DNA from: Candidatus Neomicrothrix sp. UBA6944
GTDB lineage: Bacteria > Actinomycetota > Acidimicrobiia > Acidimicrobiales > Poriferisodalaceae
Reading direction: 5' to 3'
Assembly (NCBI GenBank): GCA_002448715.1
Contig: DJZU01000095.1
Span: forward strand, 1 to 64,000
Length of the DNA: 64,000 bases
Shown here: piece after piece, positions 36,236 to 45,576 of the stretch
Layout of the letters: each line of letters starts with the position of its first letter
How positions within the stretch are numbered: the first letter of the stretch is position 1
Program-made: the position numbers and the translations under genes
The notes under the pieces: model-generated
What the model saw: only the letters and a program-made list of their open reading frames with translations
Databases searched by the model: none
What the model was told of the DNA's origin: nothing

Positions 36236-37105
36236 GTGTCGGTCTTCCCGAGCAAGGAACTGCCAGGCGACAAGGCCCACCGCCGTGAGCTACTGGATCG
36301 AGCCCGCTTTGAGGTGATCCCTTTAAAGAATCTTACGAACCAGCTCCCCTTTCTGCCGCCCGGCACGGAGGTATCGGTCACCGCGTCTCCCGCAAAGACA
36401 CTTGAGGACACTTGGTCGCTGAGCCGTGATTTGTTCGAAATGGGGATGAAACCGATTCCCCATTTGGCGGCCCGAATGATCACGAGTCGAAATCAGCTTC
36501 GGATGTTGATTGAGCAGTTACCCGATATCGGGGCCTCAGAAATATTTCTGGTTGCCGGCGACGCGCCGGAGCCGTTCGGGCCGTTTACCGATTCCCTGCA
36601 AGCGCTCGAAACCATTCTCGAGTTAAACCATGGACTGACCCATATTGGGGTCAGTGCATATCCCGATGGCCACTCCCTCATTGATTCACGGGTGCTTTCG
36701 GAGAGCCTCCACAAAAAGGAGGCGTTTCTGCAAGCCAGCGACATCGAAGGGCATGCAGCGACCCAAATGTGCTTCGATCCAAGCACCATTCGTAGCTGGC
36801 TTTCCGAAGAGCGCAAGGGCGGGCTGGCTTTACCAGTGCATTTGGGCATCCCAGGAGTCGTTGAGCGCACGAAGTTGCTGTCAGTCGGCGCAAAGCTAGG
36901 GGTCGGAGCCTCGCTACGTTTCCTCAAGAAAAATCGTGCAACCCTGACGCGGATGTTCGCTCCAGGTGGATATAACCCCGACAAGCTCCTGGGGCCGCTA
37001 AATCCTGATCTCAAACAACTCGGAGTCGAAGGGCTACACGTTTTCACGTTTAATCAGGTGCAAAGCACGGTCGCTTGGCGCGCGCAGGCACTTGCCCGAA
37101 GTTGA
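36236..37105 (+). CDS. Methylenetetrahydrofolate reductase-like protein
   Basis: A 289-aa TIM-barrel protein resembling MetF. It begins after RFEVIPLKN with TEVSVTASPAKTLEDTW, then MKPIPHLAARMITSRNQL, EIFLVAGDAPEPFGPF, HIGVSAYPDGH, THAATQMCFD-like GHAATQMCFD and VHLGIPGVVERTKL, which match the FAD/folate strip of this family. It interconverts methyl-THF and methylene-THF. The GTG start with GGGAG five bases upstream lies nine bases after fhs, so they form an operon. It supplies the oxidative step needed after the methyl-THF made by the corrinoid operon. Confidence 0.85.
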   Translation: MSVFPSKELPGDKAHRRELLDRARFEVIPLKNLTNQLPFLPPGTEVSVTASPAKTLEDTWSLSRDLFEMGMKPIPHLAARMITSRNQLRMLIEQLPDIGASEIFLVAGDAPEPFGPFTDSLQALETILELNHGLTHIGVSAYPDGHSLIDSRVLSESLHKKEAFLQASDIEGHAATQMCFDPSTIRSWLSEERKGGLALPVHLGIPGVVERTKLLSVGAKLGVGASLRFLKKNRATLTRMFAPGGYNPDKLLGPLNPDLKQLGVEGLHVFTFNQVQSTVAWRAQALARS

Positions 37106-37123
37106 ATTTCTAACAGATGGGGG

Positions 37124-38338
37124 TTACTCGGCCCCCAACACGTCTATGCGTAGAACGTGCTCAAGGTTTTGTAAGGAGTTTATGGTCGAAGCCGTCGGTG
37201 TTTGGGACACTCGGATCGTAGCCATGGCCGCTGTCGGCCCATCGCCCTGAAAGATCTCGTTACGCATCTGTTGAACATTTATGCCGGCACTACGGAGACA
37301 AGACAGAACGCCTGCCAGGACACCAACCTCGTCGCGGTGGCGAACCGCTATTGCGCACTCCCCTAGCGGTCGGCTGGCGATATTGACGCAATTTTGCGGA
37401 AGGCCGAGTTCGTATTCTCTAATGGTGTCTAAGACACCGTTGGCGATCGCTTCCCGCGCCTGGCTGGTTGAGGCGCCAATATGATGAGTTCCCACAAAGT
37501 TTGGGTGGCCACTAAAAGGCGACCTCCAATCTGTGGTACCAGCTTTGGGTTCCGACACATATACGTCCAAACCAACGCGAATTTCACGTTCGTTCATAGC
37601 TTTTAGAAGGTCCTGTTCGTTGACAAGACCCCCACGAGAAGTGTTGATCAACATGGCGCCCGGATGCATGTCGCTGAGAAAGTCGCCGTTGACTAGATTC
37701 TGCGTGTCCGCAGTTAGAGGAAGGTGAAGAGTAACAATATCGGCAGCGCCGAGTAGCTCTTCCCGAGTCTGGTGCATCTGAACTTCCAAATCCTCAATTT
37801 TTTGTTCAGTTGTGGCGTCCCGATGCGTGCTTGCGAGGGCATGAAGGGAAAGTCCGAATCCTTTTGCTCGAGTGGCTACCTCTAGCCCTATGTTTCCGAG
37901 ACCAAATATCGCCAACGCTTGACCCTTCAGGCCGCGCGCCTGCGAGTACCGCTCCTTGTTCCAAACGCCGGTACCGAAATCAGCATTGGCTGCTGGGATC
38001 TGGCGATCGATCGCGATGATCAACCCCATAGTCAATTCGGCGACAGCTACGGCGTTTTGTCCGGGCACGTTACACACGTAGATTCCGGCCGCGCTTGCCG
38101 CGTCGACGTCAATAGTGTCGGTACCTGCTCCTGCTCGAATGATCAGCCCGAGTTGCGGTGCCGCTGAGATCACATCGGCGTTGACAACGGAGCTTCTAAC
38201 AACGATAACGTCAGCGCGTTCGACGTTACTGACAAGGTTTTCACGCTCTACCGATGAGAGGGACGTGCAGCTATGGCCCAGTGCCTCAAGCTCTGCAACG
38301 AAGCCGTCTTCGGCCGAATCCACAAGGACTATCTGCAC
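37124..38338 (-). CDS. D-3-phosphoglycerate dehydrogenase-like
   Basis: A 404-aa D-2-hydroxyacid dehydrogenase with the NAD motif FGLGNIGLEVATRAKGFG, the catalytic strips INTSRGGLVNEQDLLKAM (Arg), and THHIGASTSQAREA (His), plus a C-terminal ACT-like domain (AVRHRDEVGVLAGVLSCLRSAGINVQQMRNEIF). This matches the ACT-bearing, short SerA type, which starts serine synthesis from 3-phosphoglycerate. The start is GTG. Beside the C1 genes it could link serine and glycine metabolism. Other 2-hydroxyacids cannot be excluded. Confidence 0.85.
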   Translation of the reverse strand: MQIVLVDSAEDGFVAELEALGHSCTSLSSVERENLVSNVERADVIVVRSSVVNADVISAAPQLGLIIRAGAGTDTIDVDAASAAGIYVCNVPGQNAVAVAELTMGLIIAIDRQIPAANADFGTGVWNKERYSQARGLKGQALAIFGLGNIGLEVATRAKGFGLSLHALASTHRDATTEQKIEDLEVQMHQTREELLGAADIVTLHLPLTADTQNLVNGDFLSDMHPGAMLINTSRGGLVNEQDLLKAMNEREIRVGLDVYVSEPKAGTTDWRSPFSGHPNFVGTHHIGASTSQAREAIANGVLDTIREYELGLPQNCVNIASRPLGECAIAVRHRDEVGVLAGVLSCLRSAGINVQQMRNEIFQGDGPTAAMATIRVSQTPTASTINSLQNLEHVLRIDVLGAE

Positions 38339-38396
38339 AGCAACCCTATGGGGCTAGTTACTGACTCTGTGCAGTCGCGCAAAGCGGCGTGGTATG

Positions 38397-38717
38397 TCAT
38401 GTCACTAACTCACGGACGTCACCCACCACTAGGAGCAGAAGGAGTACAACAACCGAAACGTTGATGACGGTCATTGGCCATTTCCATTTACGATCACCGC
38501 TCCAAAATCGGTGGATGCTTAGAAGGTTCGCTCCTATAGCCACGAGACCAAGAGTAAGGCCAAGCCATGGCCCGACACCAGTCCCCACACCTGCCAAAGG
38601 AGCTAGGAAAGGCAGAATCACGTAGGTGAGTCCGCAGCGAATTCCAGAGATGACCATGGATACGCTGAAGGTTCTGGTTTCAGCCTCTGACATTGAGGCC
38701 ACAACTGCTTTGCTCAT
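38397..38717 (-). CDS. Small membrane protein
   Basis: A 106-aa protein with three probable transmembrane helices (about 25-45, 47-68 and 83-101). I recognise no named family. Its ATG overlaps the lipid kinase stop by four bases (38714-38717), so the two are co-translated; it may be a membrane partner for lipid metabolism. Confidence 0.7.
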   Translation of the reverse strand: MSKAVVASMSEAETRTFSVSMVISGIRCGLTYVILPFLAPLAGVGTGVGPWLGLTLGLVAIGANLLSIHRFWSGDRKWKWPMTVINVSVVVLLLLLVVGDVRELVT

Positions 38718-39679
38718 TTGTCGGTATCTCTAGCCTCACTCGCGGGCACATGACCAACTGATGCGCCTGCTACCCGCAGTCCTCCAGACACAACCGTAAC
38801 TGTTTGTGGTAAAGAACCCACATCCTCTCCATCGGCTCGGAGGCTGCAAGTTTGGGAGGAGTCTGCATCGATGATCTGGACCTCAAACTCAGTACCGGAG
38901 ATGATCTCAACCGCTGGGTGGTTGATGTGAGCGCCCTTGAAGGTCTTGGGAAGCATGCGAAGCAGCGTGAGTGCGGAAGTGTTACGGATTATGACTAAGT
39001 CAGCTGTCCCGCTTGAGGCGTGGGCATCGGGTGCTATCTGCATTCCTCCTCCAAATGCTCGGGTATTGGCAATTGCAATCATGAGACACGTGCCAGCGAT
39101 GGTGGCGTCGTCAACAGTTATCTGAAACTCGTACCGTTGAAGGCGGAGAAGTTTCGTCAAGGTAGCCACGGTGTACTTGAGTGGGCCGCGTGGCCATTTC
39201 ATAGCGTCCGCTCTGATGTTGACGGCCGCCGAAAAGCCGGCCGTAGCAATTGAAGCGCCGTACCGGGTCTTGCCAGCTTCGGATTCAAATTTCAGTATGT
39301 CGCAGGGCTGAGCTGCGGTCATGGCGGCTTGTGTTGCCTCTTCGGTGTTAGTTGGCAGGTTCAGTCCCAACGCAAAGTCATTCCCGGTTCCTGCAGGCAC
39401 GATTCCAAGAGTGGCCTGGGTTTCGGCGCAACCTTGAGCGACATAGTGAATAAATCCGTCGCCACCTACAGCGACTATCCGCTTCTGTGTCGATACCGCT
39501 TCACGGACCAGGGAATCAGTGGATGCTACGTCAGGCGGCATTACATGTTGTACCCGATATCCGGCCCGTTCCAGATAGGTCTGAACCTCGTACCCTGCCG
39601 CTTCTGCTCGCCCTCGATTCGCTACAGCGTTAGTCATAAGAAGAACATCCAAATCGCATTCTGGGCGCAGTTGGCTCAT
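38714..39679 (-). CDS. Diacylglycerol kinase-family lipid kinase
   Basis: A 321-aa protein of the DagK/YegS family. It carries the nucleotide-binding motifs AVGGDGFIHYVAQG and VPAGTGNDFALGL in the first domain, and a beta-rich second domain with a C-terminal LRADGEDVG strip. The family phosphorylates diacylglycerol or other lipids such as sphingosine-like bases and glycolipids; the exact lipid is not evident. It is coupled to the small membrane protein. Confidence 0.88.
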   Translation of the reverse strand: MSQLRPECDLDVLLMTNAVANRGRAEAAGYEVQTYLERAGYRVQHVMPPDVASTDSLVREAVSTQKRIVAVGGDGFIHYVAQGCAETQATLGIVPAGTGNDFALGLNLPTNTEEATQAAMTAAQPCDILKFESEAGKTRYGASIATAGFSAAVNIRADAMKWPRGPLKYTVATLTKLLRLQRYEFQITVDDATIAGTCLMIAIANTRAFGGGMQIAPDAHASSGTADLVIIRNTSALTLLRMLPKTFKGAHINHPAVEIISGTEFEVQIIDADSSQTCSLRADGEDVGSLPQTVTVVSGGLRVAGASVGHVPASEARDTDK

Positions 39680-39766
39680 CTGAAGACTTTCGGTTGCTAC
39701 GGTGACCTAAACGTTTTGACAACGGTCGCGTTTGATTAGGTATCTTCTAGCTCATAAGGGGTTGAA

Positions 39767-40957
39767 ATGTCGGGAGCCTTAGACGGTATACGGGTTTTAG
39801 ATTTGTCAACTTTGGTGCAGGGGCCCCAAGCCGCCGCCATGTTGCATGATCTCGGCGCCGAAGTATTGAAGATAGAACTACCAGAGATCGGTGATATGGG
39901 CCGCCATGTGGGTGTTATCGCCGATCTCGGTACATCCGTCTTTTGGGAAGCCTGTAACCGCGGAAAGCGATCAGTAACTCTGGATCTGCGGACCGATGCT
40001 GGGCGAGAAGCATTCCTGAAGCTGGCGGAGTCGTCCGATGTTGTGCTGTCAAATTTCCAACCTGGCACCCTTGATGGCTGGGGCCTTGGGTACGAAGACC
40101 TCGCGGCAGTTAATCCTCGGATTATTTGGGCAGCGGGAAGCTTCCTCGGGCCTACGGGACCAGATGCTCTTCGAGAAGGAGCCGACATAGTCGGAGAGGC
40201 CGCTGGCGGCGTGATAGCAGGTATCGGCAATGACGGGGAGCCCGCAACGACTGTGGCATCGCTCCTTGCGGACCACTGTGGATCGCAGAACTTACAAACC
40301 GGCATTATCGCTGCTCTATACGCCCGGGAACGAACGGGTAGAGGCCAACGGGTGGATGTAAGTCTCCTTGGCGGTCAAATTTGGATGCAGGCGCCCGAAT
40401 ACACGCACTATTTCCTCACCGGTGAGTTGGCCGGCCGATCCAATGGCGGCCACCCGCTTGTGCATGCTCTTTACGGGGTGTTTCCGACCGCGGATGGTGC
40501 CCTTGCAATGGCGGGATGCCCTGAGCATTTATGGGAAGGTATGTGCAGGGCGATCGAACGGCCAGACTGGGTGGAGCACCCCACTTACAACTCTTATTTC
40601 GTGACCAAAGACATCGCAAGAGAAATGCGGAAGGATTTTATTGAAATCTTCAGCCAAAGGACCACCAACGAATGGGTGGAACGCCTGACTGCCGAGGCGC
40701 AGCGGTTTTCACCAGTGCGTTCCCACGACCAAGTTGCAGCCGATCCCCAATCGTTCGCTAACGGCTACATCGTGGAGGTTGATCATCCGCAATTCGGAAG
40801 CGTCAATTTGGTCGGTTGCCCGATTCAAATGTCCGACACTCCGACCCGATACGGCATCGAAGCGCCTCAATTAGGACAAGACACGGAAATGGTGTTAGTC
40901 GAGGCTGGCTACGACTGGGATGAACTGGAGTCACTCAGAGAACGAGGTGCTTGGTAG
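39767..40957 (+). CDS. Class III CoA transferase (CaiB/BaiF family)
   Basis: A 396-aa family III CoA transferase. It begins with GIRVLDLSTLVQGPQAAAML and EVLKIELPEIGD, then NRGKRSVTLDLRTDAGREAF, the aspartate-bearing active-site region GADIVGEAAGG, and RTGRGQRVDVSLL, all in family order. It would activate a carboxylic acid by CoA transfer from another thioester. AAGGGG precedes the ATG. The acid used is unknown; the surrounding acyl-CoA enzymes suggest a dedicated catabolic route. Confidence 0.9.
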   Translation: MSGALDGIRVLDLSTLVQGPQAAAMLHDLGAEVLKIELPEIGDMGRHVGVIADLGTSVFWEACNRGKRSVTLDLRTDAGREAFLKLAESSDVVLSNFQPGTLDGWGLGYEDLAAVNPRIIWAAGSFLGPTGPDALREGADIVGEAAGGVIAGIGNDGEPATTVASLLADHCGSQNLQTGIIAALYARERTGRGQRVDVSLLGGQIWMQAPEYTHYFLTGELAGRSNGGHPLVHALYGVFPTADGALAMAGCPEHLWEGMCRAIERPDWVEHPTYNSYFVTKDIAREMRKDFIEIFSQRTTNEWVERLTAEAQRFSPVRSHDQVAADPQSFANGYIVEVDHPQFGSVNLVGCPIQMSDTPTRYGIEAPQLGQDTEMVLVEAGYDWDELESLRERGAW

Positions 40958-40971
40958 CACTTGGGTTCTGG

Positions 40972-41808
40972 CTAGCGACAGGTGTTTTCCATTACACCGA
41001 TTCCCTCAACGGTGGTTCGAATGACGTCTCCGGGCTTAAGAAAGCGTTTGTCTGGCATTCCCACACCGGCGGGAGTGCCCGTAAAAATGGTGTCACCGGG
41101 CTCCAACGTCATAATTTCCGAGAGATAGCTAACTAGGAACGGGACGTCGAAGATCAAACTGCTCGTCTGCGCGTCCTGCCGGCGATCGCCATTAATGTCG
41201 CACGTTATGTGAAGGTCATTCGGGTCCGCGAAGCTGTCCGGAGAGAGGAGCATTGGGCCAGTCGGCCCATAGCTATCTCGAGACTTTCCCAGCCCAAAGT
41301 GAGCTGGCCTGGCTGCCAATTGCAGTGCTCGATCAGAGATATCCTGCCCAACGGTCAAACCCGCAACGTATGACCACGCTTGGTCAGCTGTGATATCGCG
41401 CGTGGTTCGACCTATCACAACAACAAGCTCAGCTTCGTAGTCATTACTGTCACCGCGCAACAAGACATCGTCGAACGGGCCAGAGATACAAGATGGGTAC
41501 TTGGTAAAGACAACCGGCACCGATGGAAGGTCCATCTTTGATTCTTCAGCGTGGTCCTTGTAGTTCAGCCCTACACCAAAGCTGTTCCGCGGCCTGGGTG
41601 CAGGTGCATCCACAGTGGCCTCGGAGATGACACCGTCACTTTCGTGCGATTCCAACGACGCGGCGATTGCGTGAAATTCATCATTCCTGCCTAGGGCCTC
41701 CATCGGATCAGCACTTATGGAACCCTCCGAAATTCGTTCAAGATCAAAATAGGCATCGTTTTCGACGAGACATGCTCGCCCGTCAACATTTGCAAAGCTA
41801 AATGGCAC
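40972..41808 (-). CDS. Fumarylacetoacetate hydrolase-family protein
   Basis: A 278-aa protein with the FAH fold: FGVGLNYKDHAEE, the metal-binding acidic residues in NDYEAELVVVIG, and VGQDISDR, then IFTGTPAGVG near the C-terminus. Members hydrolyse C-C bonds in acylpyruvates, decarboxylate or isomerise catechol meta-cleavage products. The GTG start has AAGG about seven bases upstream. The substrate is unknown. It lies next to the CoA transferase in convergent orientation and upstream of nothing else on its strand but the amidohydrolase at 41889-43184. Confidence 0.85.
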   Translation of the reverse strand: MPFSFANVDGRACLVENDAYFDLERISEGSISADPMEALGRNDEFHAIAASLESHESDGVISEATVDAPAPRPRNSFGVGLNYKDHAEESKMDLPSVPVVFTKYPSCISGPFDDVLLRGDSNDYEAELVVVIGRTTRDITADQAWSYVAGLTVGQDISDRALQLAARPAHFGLGKSRDSYGPTGPMLLSPDSFADPNDLHITCDINGDRRQDAQTSSLIFDVPFLVSYLSEIMTLEPGDTIFTGTPAGVGMPDKRFLKPGDVIRTTVEGIGVMENTCR

Positions 41809-41888
41809 GGCACAACCTTCTCTTGGGCTACACCTACATAACCTAGGCCCAATGGGCGCGGACCTGATGCCTTCCGCTTATGAATCAC

Positions 41889-43184
41889 CTAGACAAGCGT
41901 GGCATCGTGGACGACAAGCGCACCGTTGCAAATTGTGTGCCTGACACGTCCATGAACCTCTTTTTGGGGCCAAGGCGTGTTGGTGCTCTTACTTTGCAAG
42001 CCGTCCGCTTCAATCACCCACCGTTCCCTTGGATCAAACACAACGATATTTGCCGGTTTGCCAACGGATAGCGAAGTGCCATGCGTTGCGATTCCCGCTA
42101 TAGCGGCAGGTGCGACCGAGAGAAGGGTGATAAATCGCTGCGGGGTCATAAGCCCCCGGGCGACGAACTCATCCCAGACGACCGATGCCATTGTCTCGAC
42201 ACCCAACATCCCAGGAGGCGCTTCAGCTAAACCCACCGACTTACTCAAGGGCGAATGGGGTGCGTGGTCCGTCGCTATCGCGTCGATCGTGCCATCGAAC
42301 AAGGCTGTCCTCAGACCCCGTACATCATTGATAGTCCGCAGCGGTGGATTCATTTTGCCAGATGTACCCAACCTCTCTACATCCTCCTCCGTGAGGATCA
42401 GGTGTTGTGGGGTTACCTCCGCTGTGACACGAAGGCCCGCTGTCTTTGCATCGCGGACCAAGCTGCTAGCGGATGCAGTCGATATATGAAGTACGTGGTA
42501 CCGACCGCCGGTTTCTCTCGCGAGATCAATGTCGCGCTCAACGATCACCGTCTCAGCTTCAGGAGGTCGCCCTTTGAGCCCTAATCGCTCTGCCACCTCG
42601 CCTTCGTTAATGATGCCTCCCTCGACCATCTCGGAATGCTCTGCATGTTGGCTTATCACGACATCTGGGAACAAGGAACTGGCCTCCAGGGCCCCCCTCA
42701 TCAAATCGGCGCTGTCAACGACGGTGCCGTCGTCCGTGAAGACGCGCACGCCAGCTTCGTAGAGTGAAGCAAAATCGACAAGACGCTCTCCGGCGCGGTC
42801 CACGGTAACTGCAGCAGACGTATAAACATCGCAAGGTGTTTGGCGACCGAGCGCAAGCACCTCTGCTACAAGGACCGGATTGTCGATTGTAGGGACCGTG
42901 TTAGGCATCATGAGGCACGCAGTAACACCGCCCAAGGCCGCACCTGCTGCACCTGATGAGATATCTTCGCTCTCTTCGCCACCGGGAGTTCTGAAATGGA
43001 CCTGGATGTCCACGAAACCAGGCATCACTAAGGCATCAGAGGCATCGACTTCTAAACCGCGGCCAGCGAAGGCCCCGTGCTCGTCAATGTCTGTGATTCT
43101 CCCATCGCTTATAAGCAGATCGGCAGGTCGCTCGCCCAAAAGATCCAACAACGAACCACCACTGACAACTAACTCTTCGGACAT
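41889..43184 (-). CDS. Dihydroorotase-like amidohydrolase
   Basis: A 431-aa cyclic amidohydrolase of the dihydroorotase/allantoinase type. Seen are GFVDIQVHFRTPG at about 57-69, the ISQHAEH and HVLHIST histidines, KMNPPLR and the catalytic ATDHAPHS. The first residue of the usual HxH metal pair is Q61 instead of His; I recall a DxQVHFR subfamily in other bacteria, so this need not mean loss of activity. Pyrimidine synthesis genes are absent nearby, so it may be a catabolic or accessory enzyme and I give no symbol. Confidence 0.8.
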   Translation of the reverse strand: MSEELVVSGGSLLDLLGERPADLLISDGRITDIDEHGAFAGRGLEVDASDALVMPGFVDIQVHFRTPGGEESEDISSGAAGAALGGVTACLMMPNTVPTIDNPVLVAEVLALGRQTPCDVYTSAAVTVDRAGERLVDFASLYEAGVRVFTDDGTVVDSADLMRGALEASSLFPDVVISQHAEHSEMVEGGIINEGEVAERLGLKGRPPEAETVIVERDIDLARETGGRYHVLHISTASASSLVRDAKTAGLRVTAEVTPQHLILTEEDVERLGTSGKMNPPLRTINDVRGLRTALFDGTIDAIATDHAPHSPLSKSVGLAEAPPGMLGVETMASVVWDEFVARGLMTPQRFITLLSVAPAAIAGIATHGTSLSVGKPANIVVFDPRERWVIEADGLQSKSTNTPWPQKEVHGRVRHTICNGALVVHDATLV

Positions 43185-43250
43185 GCTCTAACCATAAACG
43201 GAGAAACGCAGATTCGGACAGATCATCGACGACCGAGATAACCTTTACCC

Positions 43251-44138
43251 GTGGCACTAGCTTCTGCGAATCTCAATTTACCTACAGACAGTGACCTGAA
43301 CCGCTACGAGCAGCGTGGGTACCTACATTTTGAAGGCTTTATTGATGATGAAACCCTATCGGGCCTCCAACAAGCGGCCGCCGAATTCATAGAACTTAGC
43401 CGAGGTCTTCAAACGTCGAACCGGATGCTTGATCTCGAACCGTCTCATACAGCTACGAATCCCAGGATTCGCCGCCTTAACTCACCGGTCGAGAACCATG
43501 AAGCCTTTCGCAAGTTTGCACTTGAGGGACCGGCAGCTGAATTGGCGTGTGCGGTGCTGGGCGGGCCAGTTCGCTACCACCATTCCAAACTCAATTTCAA
43601 ATGGTCTGACGGGGGCGAGGAAATTAAGTGGCATCAAGACATCCAGTTTTGGCCCCACACCGACTTCACTCCTTTAACCATTGGTGTCTATTTGGCTGAT
43701 GTAGACGACGTCATGGGCCCGATGGGAGTGCTCCCAGGCAGTCATAAGGGCCGACTCTATGACCAGTACCTTGAGTCTGGCGAATGGGGTGGGGCGATGA
43801 ACCCCGACGACGTCGCAAAAATCAATTTTAGCGATATGGAGTGGCTTACAGGCCCCTCCGGATCGGTAACTGTCCATAACTGCTGCATGATCCATGGTTC
43901 AGTTCCCAACAACTCACCAAATCCTCGGCCGCTTCTTCTTCAAACTTACTCAGCGGCCAACTCGTACCCAATTGCGCATATCGGTGCAAATGGCGTCACG
44001 GGACAACTGAGCGGGACCGTAATTGGCGGCGCTTCAGATCAACGTGTCATTGTGGGCGGTCGGCAAATTGTCGGTGCACCTGATTGGTCTCGCGCAGGTG
44101 CACCAACCATCTTCGGATCACAACAAGAAGAAGAGTGA
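43251..44138 (+). CDS. Phytanoyl-CoA dioxygenase-family protein
   Basis: A 295-aa Fe(II)/2-oxoglutarate-dependent oxygenase of the PhyH family. The N-terminus has YEQRGYLHFEGFIDDETL; the iron site is WHQD (His and Asp) with a distal His in CMIHGSVPNNS, and the nearby NPRPLLLQTY supplies the Arg that binds 2-oxoglutarate. GTG start. It begins a run of same-strand catabolic genes ending at about 50.4 kb. The family hydroxylates CoA esters or free small molecules; the substrate is unknown. Confidence 0.88.
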   Translation: MALASANLNLPTDSDLNRYEQRGYLHFEGFIDDETLSGLQQAAAEFIELSRGLQTSNRMLDLEPSHTATNPRIRRLNSPVENHEAFRKFALEGPAAELACAVLGGPVRYHHSKLNFKWSDGGEEIKWHQDIQFWPHTDFTPLTIGVYLADVDDVMGPMGVLPGSHKGRLYDQYLESGEWGGAMNPDDVAKINFSDMEWLTGPSGSVTVHNCCMIHGSVPNNSPNPRPLLLQTYSAANSYPIAHIGANGVTGQLSGTVIGGASDQRVIVGGRQIVGAPDWSRAGAPTIFGSQQEEE

Positions 44139-44145
44139 AACATCG

Positions 44146-45567
44146 ATGCCTCAACCAGATTTTTTTGAGGCTCTAGACCGAGTCGTAGCCCGAGAAATAG
44201 CTAAGTGCCAAGGGCTTGTGGCCGTCGAGCGCCTGTCGGGGGGCGCGAGCATGGAGACCTACCGAGTGGTGGTCCGAACGGACGCCGGAGATCTGCAACT
44301 TTGCATGAGGCGCGGTGCTGGCGGTGTTGATCGCGATAACACCAGTGCTGTTGGCCTCGCGGCAGAATCGTTGCTGATGCGAACTGCACGCGCTCATGGG
44401 GTCGTTGAGCCTGAGGTCTATTACGACCTCAAGGAGGAAGACGGCGTTGGGGTGGGTTTCCTCATGGAGTGGCTTGAGGGGGAAACATTAGGCTCGCGTA
44501 TCGTCCGCTCCCCCGAACTCGAAAAAGTACGTCCCTTCTTGGCGGAGCAATGTGGACGCGAATTGGCAAAAATTCATGCCATTGACCTGGATCAAACAGG
44601 CCTGAGAAATCGCCTACCGACCCTGTCTCCAGGTCAGTACTTAGAGCAAACCTGGGATCGTTACAAAGAATGGGACACGGCACAGCCGATGATTGATTTC
44701 ACTGGCGCGTGGCTGAGGGAGCATCTCCCCAAGCAACACGATGAAGCATTGGTGCATAACGACTTTCGTAACGGAAACCTGATGATTGATGGAGACGAAG
44801 GACTCATTGCGGTTCTTGACTGGGAGACATCCCATATCGGCGACCCGATACGCGATCTGGGCTGGATTTGCACGAACTCTTGGCGTTTCGGTCAGCGCGA
44901 TTTGGAAGTAGGCGGGTTTGGCGCTGTTGATGAACTGATATTCGGCTACGAGGACGAGAGCGGCAAGTCCATCGATCGTGACACCCTCAAGTTTTGGGAG
45001 GTATTCGGCAGCTTTTGGTGGGCCATCGGTTGCCTTGGTATGACTGACCAATACCGCAATGGACCCGATGCAACCGTTGAACGGCCAGGTATAGGGAGAC
45101 GGTCTTCGGAGTGCCAAGTTGATTGCATTAACTTGCTCATTCCGGGACCTGTAGATCTGATCGCACCGGCCGCCCCGAGCCGCCCATCAGACATGCCGCG
45201 CGTTGACGAGCTGCTAGCCAGCGTTAGGGACTTTCTTCACGGTGACGTGATGTCGTCCACCACAGGCCGAACTAACTTTCTGGCTCGGGTTGCAGGCAAC
45301 AGTCTCGACATCGTGGATCGCGAACTTGCTATTGGACCAGAGTTGCGTCGGCGAGAGGAAGACCGCTTGACTAAGTTGCTGCAGCGCTCGGGATGCCTTG
45401 ACGATCTTCGCTGGTGGCTAGTTGAGGCTTTACGCGATGGATCGATGCCACTCGACAACGATGACCTTCAGCAATATTTGCGCGAGTCGGTGGTTAATCA
45501 GGTCTCGATCGACCAACCCAAATATTCGGGCTTCCGTTTCGCGGCAAAGACCGCCGAACAGCGCTAG
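44146..45567 (+). CDS. APH-family phosphotransferase fused to DUF6285
   Basis: A 473-aa protein. Residues about 1-330 are an aminoglycoside-phosphotransferase-like kinase: VERLSGGASMETYRV near the start, catalytic LVHNDFRNGNLMID, and AVLDWETSHIGDPIRDLGW for Mg binding. The last about 100 residues (VDELLASVRDFLHGDV ... ANSLDIVDREL-like stretch) match DUF6285. In related actinobacteria these are, as I recall, often separate adjacent genes beside an acyl-CoA dehydrogenase. The start at 44146 lies eight bases after the PhyH stop; the frame is open upstream to 44023 without similarity. The substrate is unknown, though kinase-ACAD pairs are known in catabolism of hydroxylated acids. Confidence 0.85.
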   Translation: MPQPDFFEALDRVVAREIAKCQGLVAVERLSGGASMETYRVVVRTDAGDLQLCMRRGAGGVDRDNTSAVGLAAESLLMRTARAHGVVEPEVYYDLKEEDGVGVGFLMEWLEGETLGSRIVRSPELEKVRPFLAEQCGRELAKIHAIDLDQTGLRNRLPTLSPGQYLEQTWDRYKEWDTAQPMIDFTGAWLREHLPKQHDEALVHNDFRNGNLMIDGDEGLIAVLDWETSHIGDPIRDLGWICTNSWRFGQRDLEVGGFGAVDELIFGYEDESGKSIDRDTLKFWEVFGSFWWAIGCLGMTDQYRNGPDATVERPGIGRRSSECQVDCINLLIPGPVDLIAPAAPSRPSDMPRVDELLASVRDFLHGDVMSSTTGRTNFLARVAGNSLDIVDRELAIGPELRRREEDRLTKLLQRSGCLDDLRWWLVEALRDGSMPLDNDDLQQYLRESVVNQVSIDQPKYSGFRFAAKTAEQR

Positions 45568-45576
45568 CGTTTTGCC

